From: Rhizobium sp. Root1203
GTDB taxonomy: Bacteria > Pseudomonadota > Alphaproteobacteria > Rhizobiales > Rhizobiaceae
Direction: 5' to 3'
DNA: 64,000 nucleotides
Assembly: GCF_001424945.1 (NCBI RefSeq)
Contig: NZ_LMCW01000003.1
Location: forward strand, 19,677 to 83,676
The notes below the pieces were generated by a model. The model was not told the DNA's origin. It saw only the letters and a list, made by a program, of their open reading frames with translations, and made no database searches. Positions 9,613 to 19,620 of this stretch are shown one piece after another (positions within the stretch are counted from its first letter, which is position 1; each line of letters begins with the position of its first letter). The position numbers and the translations under genes are program-made.

Positions 9613-10086
9613 ATGAAACTCAATGAAATTAAAGACAACGAAGGTTCGACCCACAGCCGCAAGCGCCTCGGCCGCGGTATTGGTTCGGGCTCGGGCAAGA
9701 CTGGTGGTCGCGGTGTAAAGGGGCAGAAGTCCCGTTCCGGCGTTGCCATCAATGGCTTTGAAGGCGGTCAGATGCCAATCTACCGTCGTCTGCCGAAGCG
9801 CGGCTTCAACAACATCTTCAAGGCCGACTTCGTGGTCGTGTCGCTGGAGCGTGTTCAGGCAGCGATCGACGCTGGCAAGCTCGACGCCAAGTCGACGGTC
9901 GACGCAGCGGCTCTCAAGGCTGCCGGCGTTATCCGCCGCATCAAGGACGGCGTTCGCGTTCTCGGTGACGGCGAGCTGAAGGCAAAGGTCAAGTTCGAAG
10001 TTGCTGGCGCGTCCAAGCCGGCTGTCGAAAAGATCGAAAAGGCTGGCGGTTCCGTCACGCTTCTTTCTGCCGCAGCTGCGGAATAA
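9613..10086 (+). CDS. rplO: 50S ribosomal protein L15
   Basis: The protein is 157 aa from [18 protein letters not shown]. The Gly/Arg-rich N-terminal part ([20 protein letters not shown]) is typical. The start follows GGGAGTATTCGCT. It ends 16 bases before a terminator-like hairpin, which separates it from secY. Confidence 0.97.
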   Translation: MKLNEIKDNEGSTHSRKRLGRGIGSGSGKTGGRGVKGQKSRSGVAINGFEGGQMPIYRRLPKRGFNNIFKADFVVVSLERVQAAIDAGKLDAKSTVDAAALKAAGVIRRIKDGVRVLGDGELKAKVKFEVAGASKPAVEKIEKAGGSVTLLSAAAAE

Positions 10087-10102
10087 TATAATCTATGATA
10101 AG

Positions 10103-10133
10103 TCGCCCGGGGTGCTTCACACCGGGCGATTTT
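10103..10133 (+). terminator. Terminator-like hairpin between rplO and secY
   Basis: The stem is TCGCCCGG / CCGGGCGA plus an inner GTG/CAC across a one-base mismatch, followed by TTTT (10130-10133). The 237-base rplO-secY gap is long for the spc operon. In the remaining gap a 13-base inverted repeat TGTGAG-c-CTCACA occurs at 10143-10155; secY may therefore have its own promoter. Confidence 0.7.
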
Positions 10134-10323
10134 GCTCCCATATGTGAGCCTCACAAAAACCGGCTTGGACGCACCTGCGTCAGGGACGGTAGGACTAAAA
10201 ACAAGGGTGAGGCATAGGTTGCGCCCGCAATCCGTCCGAAGCCCGCTTTTGAATAATTCAGAATGCTGATTCGGGGTCCAGTTCGCTTGGTTTGGATCCG
10301 AAATCGGCAGCGCGGAGAATCGC

Positions 10324-11664
10324 ATGGCGTCTGCAGCGGAACAGTTGGCTTCCAACCTTAATTTCTCGACCTTCGCCAAAGCCGAGGATCTCAAGAAGCG
10401 CCTGTGGTTCACACTGGCAGCTCTCCTCGTATACCGGTTGGGTACGCATATTCCGCTCCCGGGTCTCAATCCAGAAGCCTACGCTCAGGCCTTCCGCGGT
10501 CAGTCCGGTGGCATCCTCGGGCTTTTCAACATGTTCTCGGGCGGCGCCGTACAGCGCATGGCGATCTTCGCGCTCGGCATCATGCCCTATATCTCCGCTT
10601 CGATTATCGTGCAGCTGATGACTTCGGTCGTTCCGGCGCTCGAAAACCTGAAGAAGGAAGGCGAGCAGGGTCGCAAGATCATCAACCAGTACACCCGCTA
10701 TGGCACCGTGCTTCTCGGTGCCCTCCAGGCTTACGGCATTTCCGTCGGCCTTGAGAGTGGCAACGGTCTCGTGGTCGATCCGGGCATCTTCTTCCGTGTT
10801 TCCACGGTCATCACGCTGCTTGGCGGCACGATGTTCCTGATGTGGCTCGGTGAGCAGATCACCTCGCGCGGCATCGGCAACGGCATTTCGCTTATCATCT
10901 TCGCCGGTATCGCCGCTGGTCTGCCGACCGCTCTCGCCGGCACGCTGGAACTGGGCCGGACCGGTGCGCTGTCGACCACGCTGATTCTCGCGGTTATCAT
11001 CGTCGCGATTGCCGTCATCGCGGTCATCGTCTTCGTTGAACGCGCCCAGCGCCGCCTTCTGATCCAGTATCCGAAGCGCCAGGTCGGCAACCGCATGTTC
11101 CAGGGCGATACGTCGCATCTGCCGCTGAAGCTCAACACCTCCGGCGTCATCCCGGCGATCTTCGCTTCCTCGCTGCTGTTGCTCCCGGCGACCATCGCAG
11201 GCTTTGCAAACACCACGGCTCTGCCGGGATGGGCAACGTCCATCGTGGCTGCACTGGGTCACGGCCAGCCGCTCTACATGCTCCTCTACGGTCTGTTGAT
11301 TGCCTTCTTTGCTTTCTTCTATACGGCCATCGTCTTCAATCCGAAGGACACGGCCGACAATCTGAAGAAGCACGGTGGCTTCATTCCCGGCATTCGTCCG
11401 GGCGAGCGGACCGCGGAATACATCGACTACGTGCTGACCCGCATTACGGTCATCGGCGCGATCTACCTCGTCTTCGTGTGCATTCTGCCGGAAATTCTGG
11501 TGTCGCAAACGGGCATTCCATTGTCTCTCGGGGGCACTTCGCTATTGATCGTGGTTAGCGTAACGCTCGACACGGTGGCACAGATACAGGGTCACCTGAT
11601 CGCACAGCAGTACGAGGGCCTGATCAAGAAATCGAAGTTGCGTGGAGGAAAGAGGGGGCGATGA
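10324..11664 (+). CDS. secY: Protein translocase subunit SecY
   Basis: The protein is 446 aa and has about ten hydrophobic segments. Family motifs include [11 protein letters not shown] after the first membrane segment, [16 protein letters not shown] around residues 82-98, and the cytosolic loop with [12 protein letters not shown]. SecY forms the channel of the Sec translocon with SecE and SecG. GGAGAATCGC precedes the ATG. adk overlaps its stop by 4 bases (ATGA), so the two are translated together. Confidence 0.97.
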   Translation: MASAAEQLASNLNFSTFAKAEDLKKRLWFTLAALLVYRLGTHIPLPGLNPEAYAQAFRGQSGGILGLFNMFSGGAVQRMAIFALGIMPYISASIIVQLMTSVVPALENLKKEGEQGRKIINQYTRYGTVLLGALQAYGISVGLESGNGLVVDPGIFFRVSTVITLLGGTMFLMWLGEQITSRGIGNGISLIIFAGIAAGLPTALAGTLELGRTGALSTTLILAVIIVAIAVIAVIVFVERAQRRLLIQYPKRQVGNRMFQGDTSHLPLKLNTSGVIPAIFASSLLLLPATIAGFANTTALPGWATSIVAALGHGQPLYMLLYGLLIAFFAFFYTAIVFNPKDTADNLKKHGGFIPGIRPGERTAEYIDYVLTRITVIGAIYLVFVCILPEILVSQTGIPLSLGGTSLLIVVSVTLDTVAQIQGHLIAQQYEGLIKKSKLRGGKRGR

Positions 11665-12311
11665 GACTCATACTGTTAGGGCCGCCGGGCGCGGGTAAGG
11701 GGACCCAAGCCCAGCGGATCGTGGAGAAGTACGGCATTCCGCAGCTTTCCACGGGCGATATGCTTCGTGCCGCCGTTGCGGCGGGCACGGAGGTCGGCAA
11801 GCGCGCAAAGGCTGTCATGGACGCCGGCAAGCTTGTCTCCGACGAGATCGTCAATGCAATCGTCTCAGAGCGTCTCGATGCGCCGGATTGCGCCAAGGGC
11901 TTTATCCTTGACGGTTTTCCACGGACCCTGGTCCAGGCAGATGCGACCGAAGCCATGCTGAAAGGCAAGGGCATCGAACTGTCCACGGTGATTGAAATCC
12001 AGGTGGACGACAATATCCTGGCGGACCGTGTTTCGGGTCGCTATACCTGCGCCAACTGCGGCGCCGGATACCATGACACCAACGTAAAGCCGAAGGTGGA
12101 AGGGGTCTGCGACCGCTGCGGTTCCACCCACTTCAAGCGTCGTCCCGACGACAACCGGGAAACGGTCGTCACCCGTCTCGGCGCCTATTACAAGGAAACC
12201 TCGCCGCTGATCGGCTACTACTATGCCAAGGGCAAGTTGAAGTCGGTGGACGGCATGGCGGATATCGATCACGTCACCAGCGAGATCGCGACAATTCTTT
12301 CGAAGCTTTGA
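11661..12311 (+). CDS. adk: Adenylate kinase
   Basis: The protein is 216 aa. The P-loop [13 protein letters not shown] is at residues 6-18 and the family signature [12 protein letters not shown] near 80-91. The lid carries four cysteines (CANC and CDRC), so it is the zinc-binding lid form. It converts ATP + AMP to two ADP in the cytoplasm. The start overlaps the secY stop. rpsM follows after 228 bases. Confidence 0.97.
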   Translation: MRLILLGPPGAGKGTQAQRIVEKYGIPQLSTGDMLRAAVAAGTEVGKRAKAVMDAGKLVSDEIVNAIVSERLDAPDCAKGFILDGFPRTLVQADATEAMLKGKGIELSTVIEIQVDDNILADRVSGRYTCANCGAGYHDTNVKPKVEGVCDRCGSTHFKRRPDDNRETVVTRLGAYYKETSPLIGYYYAKGKLKSVDGMADIDHVTSEIATILSKL

Positions 12312-12539
12312 ACCTTCGGAAAATAAAACTTGGCGGGAACGGTTGCTTTTCGGCACTGATTCCGTTAAACACCGCGCCAACTCGCGACATCTAATGCGAT
12401 CGGCGCGGACTTCCTAAAACGGAATTCCGGGTTCGGTCGTTTTGACATGTACGAACTCAAATCTGAACGAGCGGCCATTCCCGGCTGCCTAACGAAAAGC
12501 CTCTTGCCGGATGGCAACTGGAACGCAAGGAGAATAGGC

Positions 12540-12908
12540 GTGGCACGTATCGCTGGCGTCAACATCCCGACTGCAAAGCGCGTTGTTATTGCGCTGACGT
12601 ATATTCACGGGATTGGTTCGAAATTCGCACAGGAAATCGTCGAGAAGGTCGGTATTCCGGCTGATCGTCGTGTAAATCAGCTGACTGACGCTGAGGTCCT
12701 GCAGATCCGCGAAACCATCGACCGCGATTATCAGGTTGAAGGCGACCTGCGTCGTGAAACCTCGATGAACATCAAGCGTCTGATGGACCTGGGCTGCTAC
12801 CGCGGCCTGCGTCATCGCCGCGGCCTTCCGGTCCGCGGTCAGCGCACGCACACCAATGCTCGTACCCGCAAGGGTCCTGCAAAGGCGATCGCTGGTAAGA
12901 AGAAGTAA
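12540..12908 (+). CDS. rpsM: 30S ribosomal protein S13
   Basis: The protein is 122 aa, starting from GTG at 12540 ([16 protein letters not shown] in S13 terms), preceded by AAGGAGAATAG, a strong ribosome site; the longer upstream frame is rejected for that reason. The signature [20 protein letters not shown] is present near the C-terminus. S13 contacts L5 and the P-site tRNA. The 228-base gap upstream of it contains no further gene. Confidence 0.96.
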   Translation: MARIAGVNIPTAKRVVIALTYIHGIGSKFAQEIVEKVGIPADRRVNQLTDAEVLQIRETIDRDYQVEGDLRRETSMNIKRLMDLGCYRGLRHRRGLPVRGQRTHTNARTRKGPAKAIAGKKK

Positions 12909-12927
12909 TTTCCGGGAAACCGGGGAT

Positions 12928-12959
12928 GAGGGGGCTGGCGGTCTGCGCCGGCCTCTTTT
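12928..12959 (+). terminator. Terminator-like hairpin between rpsM and rpsK
   Basis: GCTGGCG pairs with CGCCGGC (one G-U pair), and the stem can extend through the flanking GAGGGG / CTCTTT by wobble pairs. TTTT follows. It lies 20 bases after the rpsM stop in a 134-base gap inside the alpha operon. Confidence 0.5.
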
Positions 12960-13042
12960 GAGTTTCGGGCAGGGCCGCAAGGTCTCGTTCCGGTGTAGCC
13001 GCTGGCATTACGGCGGTGAAGAGATCCAAGAAAGGGATTTAA

Positions 13043-13432
13043 ATGGCCAAGGAAGCCGTACGCGTTCGCCGTCGCGAACGTAAAAACATTTCGTCGGGTG
13101 TTGCCCATGTCAACTCGACGTTCAACAACACAATGATCACGATCACCGACGCACAGGGCAATGCTATTGCCTGGTCGTCTGCGGGCGCCAAGGGCTTCAA
13201 GGGCTCGCGCAAGTCGACCCCGTTCGCTGCTCAGATCGCTGCCGAAGACTGCGCCAAGAAGGCTCAGGAACATGGCATGAAGTCGCTGGAAGTCGAAGTT
13301 TGCGGTCCGGGTTCCGGTCGTGAATCCGCTCTGCGCGCGCTCCAGGCTGCTGGTTTCATGATCACGTCCATCCGCGACGTGACGCCGATCCCGCACAATG
13401 GCTGCCGCCCGCGCAAGAAGCGCCGCGTCTGA
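13043..13432 (+). CDS. rpsK: 30S ribosomal protein S11
   Basis: The protein is 129 aa with the conserved blocks [20 protein letters not shown] and [16 protein letters not shown] at the C-terminus. S11 forms part of the 30S platform, near the Shine-Dalgarno helix. AAAGGGATTTAA precedes the ATG. rpsD is not between rpsK and rpoA, as usual in alphaproteobacteria. Confidence 0.97.
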   Translation: MAKEAVRVRRRERKNISSGVAHVNSTFNNTMITITDAQGNAIAWSSAGAKGFKGSRKSTPFAAQIAAEDCAKKAQEHGMKSLEVEVCGPGSGRESALRALQAAGFMITSIRDVTPIPHNGCRPRKKRRV

Positions 13433-13532
13433 TCATCGCCATTCACAACACCGGTGGGCGGTTTGTCGCTCCCGGTGCTTCTCAAGCTCGGTTGCTACGA
13501 TTGGATGGTGGCAACGAACGGAAGGCAAAAAT

Positions 13533-14543
13533 ATGATTCAGAAAAACTGGCAGGAATTGATCAAGCCGAACAAGGTGGAGTTCTCTTCGAGCTCGCGCAT
13601 CAAGGCGACGCTCGTAGCGGAGCCGCTGGAGCGCGGTTTCGGCCTGACCCTCGGCAACGCGCTTCGCCGCGTTCTGCTGTCCTCGCTGCGCGGTGCCGCA
13701 GTAACGGCCGTGCAGATCGATGGCGTGCTGCATGAATTCTCGTCGATTCCGGGCGTCCGCGAAGACGTGACGGACATCGTCCTCAACATCAAGGAAATCG
13801 CCATCAAGATGGATGGCGATGACGCAAAGCGAATGGTCGTGCGCAAGCAGGGCCCGGGCGTTGTTACGGCTGGCGATATCCAGACGGTCGGCGATATCGA
13901 AATCCTCAACCCCGAGCATGTCATTTGCACGCTCGACGAGGGCGCCGAAATCCGTATGGAATTCACGGTCAACAACGGCAAGGGCTACGTTCCGGCCGAC
14001 CGTAATCGTGCGGAAGATGCTCCGATCGGTCTCATCCCGGTCGACAGCCTTTATTCGCCGGTCAAGAAGGTGTCCTACAAGGTTGAAAATACCCGCGAAG
14101 GACAGGTTCTCGACTACGACAAGCTGAACATGACGATCGAAACCGATGGTTCGATCTCCGGCGAAGATGCTGTCGCTTTTGCGGCTCGCATTCTCCAGGA
14201 TCAGCTTGGCGTGTTCGTCAACTTCGACGAGCCGCAGAAGGAAACCGAGGAAGAAGCAGTTACCGAACTTGCTTTCAACCCGGCTCTCCTGAAGAAGGTG
14301 GACGAACTCGAACTGTCTGTTCGCTCGGCAAACTGCCTGAAGAACGACAACATCGTCTACATCGGCGACCTCATTCAGAAGACCGAAGCAGAAATGCTCC
14401 GCACGCCGAATTTTGGTCGCAAGTCGCTGAACGAAATCAAGGAAGTTCTCGCTTCCATGGGTCTGCACCTCGGCATGGAAGTGCCGGCATGGCCGCCTGA
14501 GAACATCGAAGATCTCGCAAAGCGCTACGAAGACCAATACTAA
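13533..14543 (+). CDS. rpoA: DNA-directed RNA polymerase subunit alpha
   Basis: The protein is 336 aa. The start [17 protein letters not shown] follows GGAAGGCAAAAAT; the frame is open upstream but without family similarity. The N-terminal dimerisation domain contains [20 protein letters not shown], and the C-terminal domain (about residues 250-325) has [13 protein letters not shown] and [18 protein letters not shown], which contacts UP elements and activators. It lies in the alpha operon between rpsK and rplQ. Confidence 0.97.
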   Translation: MIQKNWQELIKPNKVEFSSSSRIKATLVAEPLERGFGLTLGNALRRVLLSSLRGAAVTAVQIDGVLHEFSSIPGVREDVTDIVLNIKEIAIKMDGDDAKRMVVRKQGPGVVTAGDIQTVGDIEILNPEHVICTLDEGAEIRMEFTVNNGKGYVPADRNRAEDAPIGLIPVDSLYSPVKKVSYKVENTREGQVLDYDKLNMTIETDGSISGEDAVAFAARILQDQLGVFVNFDEPQKETEEEAVTELAFNPALLKKVDELELSVRSANCLKNDNIVYIGDLIQKTEAEMLRTPNFGRKSLNEIKEVLASMGLHLGMEVPAWPPENIEDLAKRYEDQY

Positions 14544-14588
14544 CGTTCAAACGGCGGGCGAGATGCCTGCATGTGAAGGAGAATAGCA

Positions 14589-15014
14589 ATGCGCCACGGT
14601 AAAGCCGGCCGCAAGCTGAATAGAACTGCTAGCCACCGCAAGGCAATGTTTGCCAACATGGCGGCTTCGCTCATCACCCATGAGCAGATCGTGACGACCC
14701 TGCCGAAGGCAAAGGAAATCCGTCCGATCGTTGAGAAGCTCGTGACCCTCGGCAAGCGCGGCGACCTGCACGCTCGTCGCCAGGCGATCTCGCAGATCCG
14801 CGACGCCGCTGTCGTTTCGAAGCTCTTCGACACGATCGCTTCGCGCTACGCAACCCGCAACGGCGGCTACCTGCGTATCATGAAGGCCGGCTTCCGCCAG
14901 GGCGACAACGCTGCTCTCGCCGTCATCGAATTCGTTGACCGCGACACCTACGCCAAGGGCGCAGCCGACAAGGCTCGCGTTGAAGCCGAAGCCGCTGCTG
15001 CTGAAGCTGCCTGA
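14589..15014 (+). CDS. rplQ: 50S ribosomal protein L17
   Basis: The protein is 141 aa and begins [20 protein letters not shown], the L17 signature. The C-terminus is an Ala/Glu-rich tail, usual in alphaproteobacteria. GAAGGAGAATAGCA precedes the start. It is the last gene of the alpha operon and is followed by a strong terminator. Confidence 0.97.
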   Translation: MRHGKAGRKLNRTASHRKAMFANMAASLITHEQIVTTLPKAKEIRPIVEKLVTLGKRGDLHARRQAISQIRDAAVVSKLFDTIASRYATRNGGYLRIMKAGFRQGDNAALAVIEFVDRDTYAKGAADKARVEAEAAAAEAA

Positions 15015-15036
15015 TCCTTTCCGGTCCGCCGGAAGC

Positions 15037-15068
15037 AAAACAGCCGGGCTGCGAAGCCCGGCTGTTTT
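15037..15068 (+). terminator. Strong terminator of the alpha operon, probably bidirectional
   Basis: A perfect 14-bp stem (AAAACAGCCGGGCT / AGCCCGGCTGTTTT) with a GCGA loop. The A-run before and the T-run after it allow function in both directions, serving rplQ and the convergent msrQ. Confidence 0.9.
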
Positions 15069-15111
15069 CGTTTGTGCATGCCTGCGATGCACAGTCATTT
15101 CTGGAGCCTAG

Positions 15112-15774
15112 CTAGCTCACCGTCCCTGCCGCCGCAGATGCGCTGTGTTGCCGACCGCGTCCAGTCTTCCGGCTCCGGGCGATCGGGCGCCAGGAGCGGT
15201 AGAGGATAAGCAGGATGATCAGGCCGACATAGATATATTGCTCGAGATCGAGCAGCTTCGTTGAGAGTGCGAAGTGAACGGCCCCGCAGGCCGCGATGAT
15301 ATAGACGAGGCGATGCAGCCAAATCCATTTCGGTCCGAGATTGCGGATCGAGTAGTTGTTGGATGTAACCGCTAGCGGCACCAGCAGCGTAAGCCCCGCC
15401 ATCCCGAACATGATGAACGGTCGCTTCAGCACATCGTCGACGACGGCGGAGATATCGAACGCCTGGTCCAGCACCATGTAAACCGTGAAATGCATCAGGA
15501 CATAGTAGAAACAGAGAAGCCCAAGCGCGCGACGGTAGCGCAGGTAGTTCCAACCCAGCAGATCGCGGGCAGGGCTGACCGCAAGCGTCAAGATGAGGAA
15601 GCGGATGGCCCAGAGGCCGAGAAACCGCTCGAAGGTCTTGACGGGGTCGGCGCCGAGTTGATCCGATGCGCCGAGGTAAAAGGTCCAGGCCGCCGGCAGC
15701 AGGCCAACGACGTAGAGCAGCCACACGGAGGCCGGTTGCCAACGTTTTGGCAGATGGAACGATAGGGCCGCCAT
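15112..15774 (-). CDS. msrQ: MsrQ, haem-binding membrane subunit of the methionine sulfoxide reductase system
   Basis: The protein is 220 aa and mostly hydrophobic, with about five to six membrane helices; it belongs to the ferric-reductase-like membrane family (former YedZ). Histidines in FYYVLMHFTVYM (about 89-100), WLHRLVYI (about 152-159) and GAVHFAL (about 164-170) are the expected haem ligands. MsrQ passes electrons from the quinone pool to the periplasmic MsrP. Its ATG overlaps the msrP stop (TGATG), so the pair is co-translated. A longer open frame runs back through msrP but is a shadow. Confidence 0.92.
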   Translation of the reverse strand: MAALSFHLPKRWQPASVWLLYVVGLLPAAWTFYLGASDQLGADPVKTFERFLGLWAIRFLILTLAVSPARDLLGWNYLRYRRALGLLCFYYVLMHFTVYMVLDQAFDISAVVDDVLKRPFIMFGMAGLTLLVPLAVTSNNYSIRNLGPKWIWLHRLVYIIAACGAVHFALSTKLLDLEQYIYVGLIILLILYRSWRPIARSRKTGRGRQHSASAAAGTVS

Positions 15775-16721
15775 CAGAAGTTCGCCTTGAGATCCATGCC
15801 GGAATAGAGGCCGGCAACCTCGTCGGCATAGCCGTTGAAGGGTAGGGTCTTGTGGCGGCTCGCGCCGAAGAAGCCGCTTTCGCCGATGCGCCGCTCGGTC
15901 GCCTGGCTCCAGCGCGGGTGATCGACGGCGGGGTTGACGTTGGCGTAGAAGCCGTACTCCTGCGGGTTCGTCACCTGCCATGTGTTCTTCGGTTCTTTGT
16001 CCGTCAGCGTGATGCGCACGATCGACTTGATGCCCTTGAAGCCGTATTTCCACGGCACGACCAGCCTGATCGGCGCACCGTTCTGATTGGGCAGCGTTTC
16101 GCCATAGAGGCCGACGGCCAGCAGCGTCAGCGGGTGGTTTGCTTCGTCCAGGCGAAGGCCCTCGACGTAGGGCCACTCGAGCGACTGGAATATGCCTTTC
16201 TGGCCCGGCATTTCTTCCGGACGCACCACGGTTTCGAAGGCGACGTACTTGGCGCTTCCGAGCGGCTCGACCTTGTTGAGCAACGCAGCAAGCGGAAACC
16301 CGTCCCAGGGGATCACCATCGACCAGGCTTCGACGCAGCGCATCCGATAGGTACGGCTCTCGATCGGGAATTCCTTCATCAGCGCTTCGATATCGAAGGT
16401 GGCCGGTTTGCCGACCATCCCATCGACCTTGATCGTCCACGGCAGCGGCTTGAAGTCGCCTGACAATGCGGCGGGGTCGCCTTTGTCTAGCCCGAATTCG
16501 TAGAAGTTGTTGTAGGTGGTGACGTCCTTAAGCGGCGTTGGTTTTTCATCGACGGCATATTTGCTCTCGACGGCGGAGAGAGCCGCGGCACTCGCCTTGC
16601 CTGCGCTGTAGAGCGCCACGGCGCCAAGGGCGGCCGCGCCCAGGAACTCTCTGCGCCGAACATAGATCTGACGGGGCGTGATCTCGGAGGAATTTATCCT
16701 GGGTGGACGGTAAACTGACAT
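15774..16721 (-). CDS. msrP: MsrP, periplasmic protein-methionine-sulfoxide reductase catalytic subunit
   Basis: The protein is 315 aa from [18 protein letters not shown], with AGGAGACCTCTCA ahead of the ATG; an upstream in-frame start lacks support. A twin-arginine signal ([16 protein letters not shown], about residues 23-38) directs it folded to the periplasm. The molybdopterin domain has the ligand cysteine in [15 protein letters not shown], and [18 protein letters not shown] is a typical later motif. MsrP repairs oxidised methionines in envelope proteins. It forms an operon with msrQ. Confidence 0.94.
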   Translation of the reverse strand: MSVYRPPRINSSEITPRQIYVRRREFLGAAALGAVALYSAGKASAAALSAVESKYAVDEKPTPLKDVTTYNNFYEFGLDKGDPAALSGDFKPLPWTIKVDGMVGKPATFDIEALMKEFPIESRTYRMRCVEAWSMVIPWDGFPLAALLNKVEPLGSAKYVAFETVVRPEEMPGQKGIFQSLEWPYVEGLRLDEANHPLTLLAVGLYGETLPNQNGAPIRLVVPWKYGFKGIKSIVRITLTDKEPKNTWQVTNPQEYGFYANVNPAVDHPRWSQATERRIGESGFFGASRHKTLPFNGYADEVAGLYSGMDLKANF

Positions 16722-16862
16722 TGAGAGGTCTCCTGAGCACGATGCTCGGCCTATGCCTTGAACGCATCCTAGCTGTATCCGGATCATTGTTTATGCCGTC
16801 CCGGGGGGCTGCGGGAAGCAAATTTATTGTGTACGGCCGTGATGGGCTGGACTGTAACAAAA

Positions 16863-16902
16863 CGTCCAGTGCCGACGTATATGTGCGATTGGCAACTGGA
16901 CG
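16863..16902. repeat. Inverted repeat in the msrP-ilvD divergent region
   Basis: CGTCCAGT-GCC is mirrored by GGC-A-ACTGGACG with a 17-base loop and one bulged base. It lies in the 326-base divergent region 16722-17047, which otherwise shows no ORF I trust. It is either a binding site or a leader structure for ilvD; no function can be assigned. Confidence 0.4.
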
Positions 16903-17047
16903 CACCTGGCGTACCGCTTTCGGCCTTCCCGGTAGTGACAGTACAGGCCGTTTGGACTACGACAATTCCAAAAGCAGCGATTGCCCGGCCACATGACTTT
17001 GCCGCCCAGCATCGTGGATAACCTCCGACACTTTGAGGAATAAGACT

Positions 17048-18886
17048 ATGCCAGCTTATCGTTCCAGAACCACGACCCACGGCCGAAACATGGCGGGTGC
17101 ACGCGGCCTTTGGCGCGCAACGGGAATGAAGGATTCGGACTTCGGCAAGCCGATCATCGCTGTGGTGAATTCTTTCACCCAGTTTGTTCCCGGCCATGTC
17201 CACCTCAAGGATCTGGGGCAGCTGGTCGCCCGCGAGATTGAAGCTGCCGGCGGCGTCGCCAAGGAATTCAACACGATCGCCGTCGATGACGGCATCGCCA
17301 TGGGCCACGATGGCATGCTCTATTCGCTGCCGTCACGCGAACTGATCGCCGACAGCGTTGAATACATGGTCAACGCCCACTGCGCCGACGCGATGGTCTG
17401 CATCTCCAACTGTGACAAGATCACACCCGGCATGCTGATGGCGTCCCTGCGGCTCAACATCCCGACGGTCTTTGTATCCGGCGGCCCGATGGAAGCCGGC
17501 AAGGTGACGATGCATGGCAAGAAAGTCGCGCTCGACCTGGTCGACGCGATGGTGGCCGCAGCTGATGACAAGATCAGCGACGAGGACGTCGCCGTCATCG
17601 AGCGCTCGGCCTGTCCGACATGCGGTTCCTGCTCCGGCATGTTCACGGCCAACTCGATGAACTGTCTGACGGAAGCCCTTGGCTTGTCGTTGCCAGGCAA
17701 CGGTTCGACCCTGGCAACACACTCCGACCGCAAGGGGCTTTTCCTGGAAGCCGGCCGCCGTATCGTCGATTTGGCCAAGCGCTACTACGAACAGGACGAT
17801 GCCACCGCCTTGCCACGCACCATAGCCAGCAAGGGCGCCTTCGAAAACGCCATGGCGCTCGATATCGCCATGGGCGGCTCGACCAATACCGTGCTTCATA
17901 TTCTGGCGGCCGCCCACGAGGGCGAGATTGATTTCACCATGGACGATATCGACCGCCTGTCCCGTCGCGTCCCGTGCCTCTCGAAGGTCGCGCCCGCAAA
18001 GGCCGACGTTCACATGGAGGATGTGCATCGCGCCGGCGGTATCATGGCTATCCTGGGCGAGCTGAACCGCGCGGGCCTTCTCAACGTCGATCTCCCGACC
18101 GTGCACGCGTCGACAATGCGCGAGGCGCTTGCTCAGTGGGACATTGCCGTCACCGACAACAAAGCAGCCCTTGACCTCTTCAGTGCAGCGCCCGGCGGCG
18201 TTCCGACGCAGGTTGCCTTCAGCCAGAGTTCGCGCTGGGAAGAGCTTGACCTCGACCGTGAAAAAGGCGTCATCCGTGACGCCCAGCATCCGTTTTCCAA
18301 GGACGGCGGCCTTGCCGTGCTGAAGGGAAATCTGGCGCTCGACGGTTGTATCGTGAAAACGGCGGGCGTCGATGAATCGATCCTGAAGTTCTCGGGCCCG
18401 GCGCGCGTCTTCGAAAGCCAGGATGCCTCCGTGAAGGCGATCCTTGCCAACGAGGTGAAGGCCGGCGACGTCGTCGTCATCCGCTACGAGGGGCCTAAGG
18501 GCGGCCCCGGTATGCAGGAGATGCTCTACCCGACCAGCTATCTGAAGTCGAAGGGCCTCGGCAAAGCCTGCGCGCTGATAACCGATGGCCGTTTCTCCGG
18601 CGGCACTTCGGGTCTGTCGATCGGCCACGCTTCTCCTGAAGCGGCCAATGGGGGCACGATCGGTTTGGTCCGCGAAGGCGACATGATCGACATCGACATC
18701 CCGAACCGGACCATCAGCCTGCGCGTCGACGACAAGGAACTTGCTAGTCGTCGCGCGGAGCAGGAGGAAAAGGGCTGGCATCCAGCTGAGCCGCGCAAGC
18801 GCAACGTGACTACCGCGCTCAAGGCCTATGCTGCCTTTGCAACCAGCGCCGATCGCGGTGCTGTGCGCGATCTCGGTGGCCGCTGA
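17048..18886 (+). CDS. ilvD: Dihydroxy-acid dehydratase
   Basis: The protein is 612 aa, starting [18 protein letters not shown] after GAGGAATAAGACT; a TTG five codons upstream is less likely. It dehydrates 2,3-dihydroxy-isovalerate and its isoleucine counterpart in branched-chain amino acid synthesis. Iron-sulfur ligands are visible in [12 protein letters not shown] and [18 protein letters not shown]. The gene stands alone: msrP is divergent and a terminator follows. Confidence 0.97.
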   Translation: MPAYRSRTTTHGRNMAGARGLWRATGMKDSDFGKPIIAVVNSFTQFVPGHVHLKDLGQLVAREIEAAGGVAKEFNTIAVDDGIAMGHDGMLYSLPSRELIADSVEYMVNAHCADAMVCISNCDKITPGMLMASLRLNIPTVFVSGGPMEAGKVTMHGKKVALDLVDAMVAAADDKISDEDVAVIERSACPTCGSCSGMFTANSMNCLTEALGLSLPGNGSTLATHSDRKGLFLEAGRRIVDLAKRYYEQDDATALPRTIASKGAFENAMALDIAMGGSTNTVLHILAAAHEGEIDFTMDDIDRLSRRVPCLSKVAPAKADVHMEDVHRAGGIMAILGELNRAGLLNVDLPTVHASTMREALAQWDIAVTDNKAALDLFSAAPGGVPTQVAFSQSSRWEELDLDREKGVIRDAQHPFSKDGGLAVLKGNLALDGCIVKTAGVDESILKFSGPARVFESQDASVKAILANEVKAGDVVVIRYEGPKGGPGMQEMLYPTSYLKSKGLGKACALITDGRFSGGTSGLSIGHASPEAANGGTIGLVREGDMIDIDIPNRTISLRVDDKELASRRAEQEEKGWHPAEPRKRNVTTALKAYAAFATSADRGAVRDLGGR

Positions 18887-18921
18887 CACGACCTGCGGAT
18901 TAAAAAGTCAGATGCTCATGA

Positions 18922-18957
18922 GACCGGTCGCTTCAAAGCGGCCGGTTAATTTTTTTG
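18922..18957 (+). terminator. Terminator of ilvD
   Basis: ACCGGTCGC pairs with GCGGCCGGT (one G-U pair), loop of 6, followed by AA and a run of seven T. The hairpin lies over the last codons of the convergent gene at 18933-19286. Confidence 0.85.
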
Positions 18958-19286
18958 TAGGTTTCATCCAGTTGCGTCAGCCGCTCCTCATAGGCGGCCT
19001 TGATACAACTCGCATCCGCCTCGCATGCCTGTCTCGTCTTTAGCCACGCCGTCTGCTCATCCTGCAGCGTTCCGCGTGCGCCCATTGCCATGAGCCCTGA
19101 GAGAAGGTCGAAGGTGGTCACCATCTTCACGTCGGCATCGTTGAGAGCCCGATTGTCGCAGATCGCCTTCTCATCGGGCTTCAATTCCTTGCTGTCGCAG
19201 TTGAAGCTCGCCGCATTGGCGATGCTGGACGTAAGAGCCAGAACGGCGGTGGCCATAAGGAGGAGAGGGCTGCGGTATCGCGTCAT
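18933..19286 (-). CDS. Secreted LprI-like (lysozyme-inhibitor type) domain protein
   Basis: The protein is 117 aa with a signal peptide (MTRYRSPLLLMATAVLALTS, cleavage probably after ANA at about residue 25). The mature part has four cysteines and the pattern FNCDSKELKPDEKAICDN followed by QTAWLKTRQACEADASCIK, which fits the LprI N-terminal domain family (PF07007). That family includes lysozyme inhibitors but is mostly uncharacterised. The final codons are shared with the ilvD terminator on the other strand. The function in the periplasm is inferred only. Confidence 0.75.
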   Translation of the reverse strand: MTRYRSPLLLMATAVLALTSSIANAASFNCDSKELKPDEKAICDNRALNDADVKMVTTFDLLSGLMAMGARGTLQDEQTAWLKTRQACEADASCIKAAYEERLTQLDETYKKINRPL

Positions 19287-19307
19287 GCATGCGTTCCTGT
19301 ACCATTG

Positions 19308-19502
19308 CTATCGGGCTCCTGTCGGCGCCATGGCGATGAAGATGATGCAGGACAGCTCGACGGCAAGGACAAAAATCTCCGACAGGACAATGCCTGTAGG
19401 CAGCCAGAGCGCGACATCACGGGCGGCGAGCTGTCTCGCCTTGAGGGTGTTCCCGGATTTTTACCTTTGATATCAGCGATATGGCGTGTTTTCCCGACTC
19501 AT
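19308..19502 (-). pseudogene. Possible broken small membrane protein gene
   Basis: Reading the minus strand from ATG 19502 to TAG 19308 gives 64 codons with in-frame stops at codons 10 (TGA) and 14 (TAA). After these the frame stays open and looks coding: it continues with NTLKARQLAARDVALW and then a strongly hydrophobic segment IVLSEIFVLAVELSCIIFIA. No start codon exists between the second stop and the hydrophobic part. It could be a decayed gene or chance. It occupies the 334-base gap 19287-19620, which otherwise holds only the upstream region of the protease gene. Confidence 0.25.
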
Positions 19503-19620
19503 TTTGGTAGCAGGCTTCAGCATTGCGTGAGGGTACGCATTCTTCCATGGTTCCGCCCTCTTTCCTTTCTAGCGTCCGGCGCTACAACGTCTTCTCAAGA
19601 GTATTTCAGAAGGGATTCCC

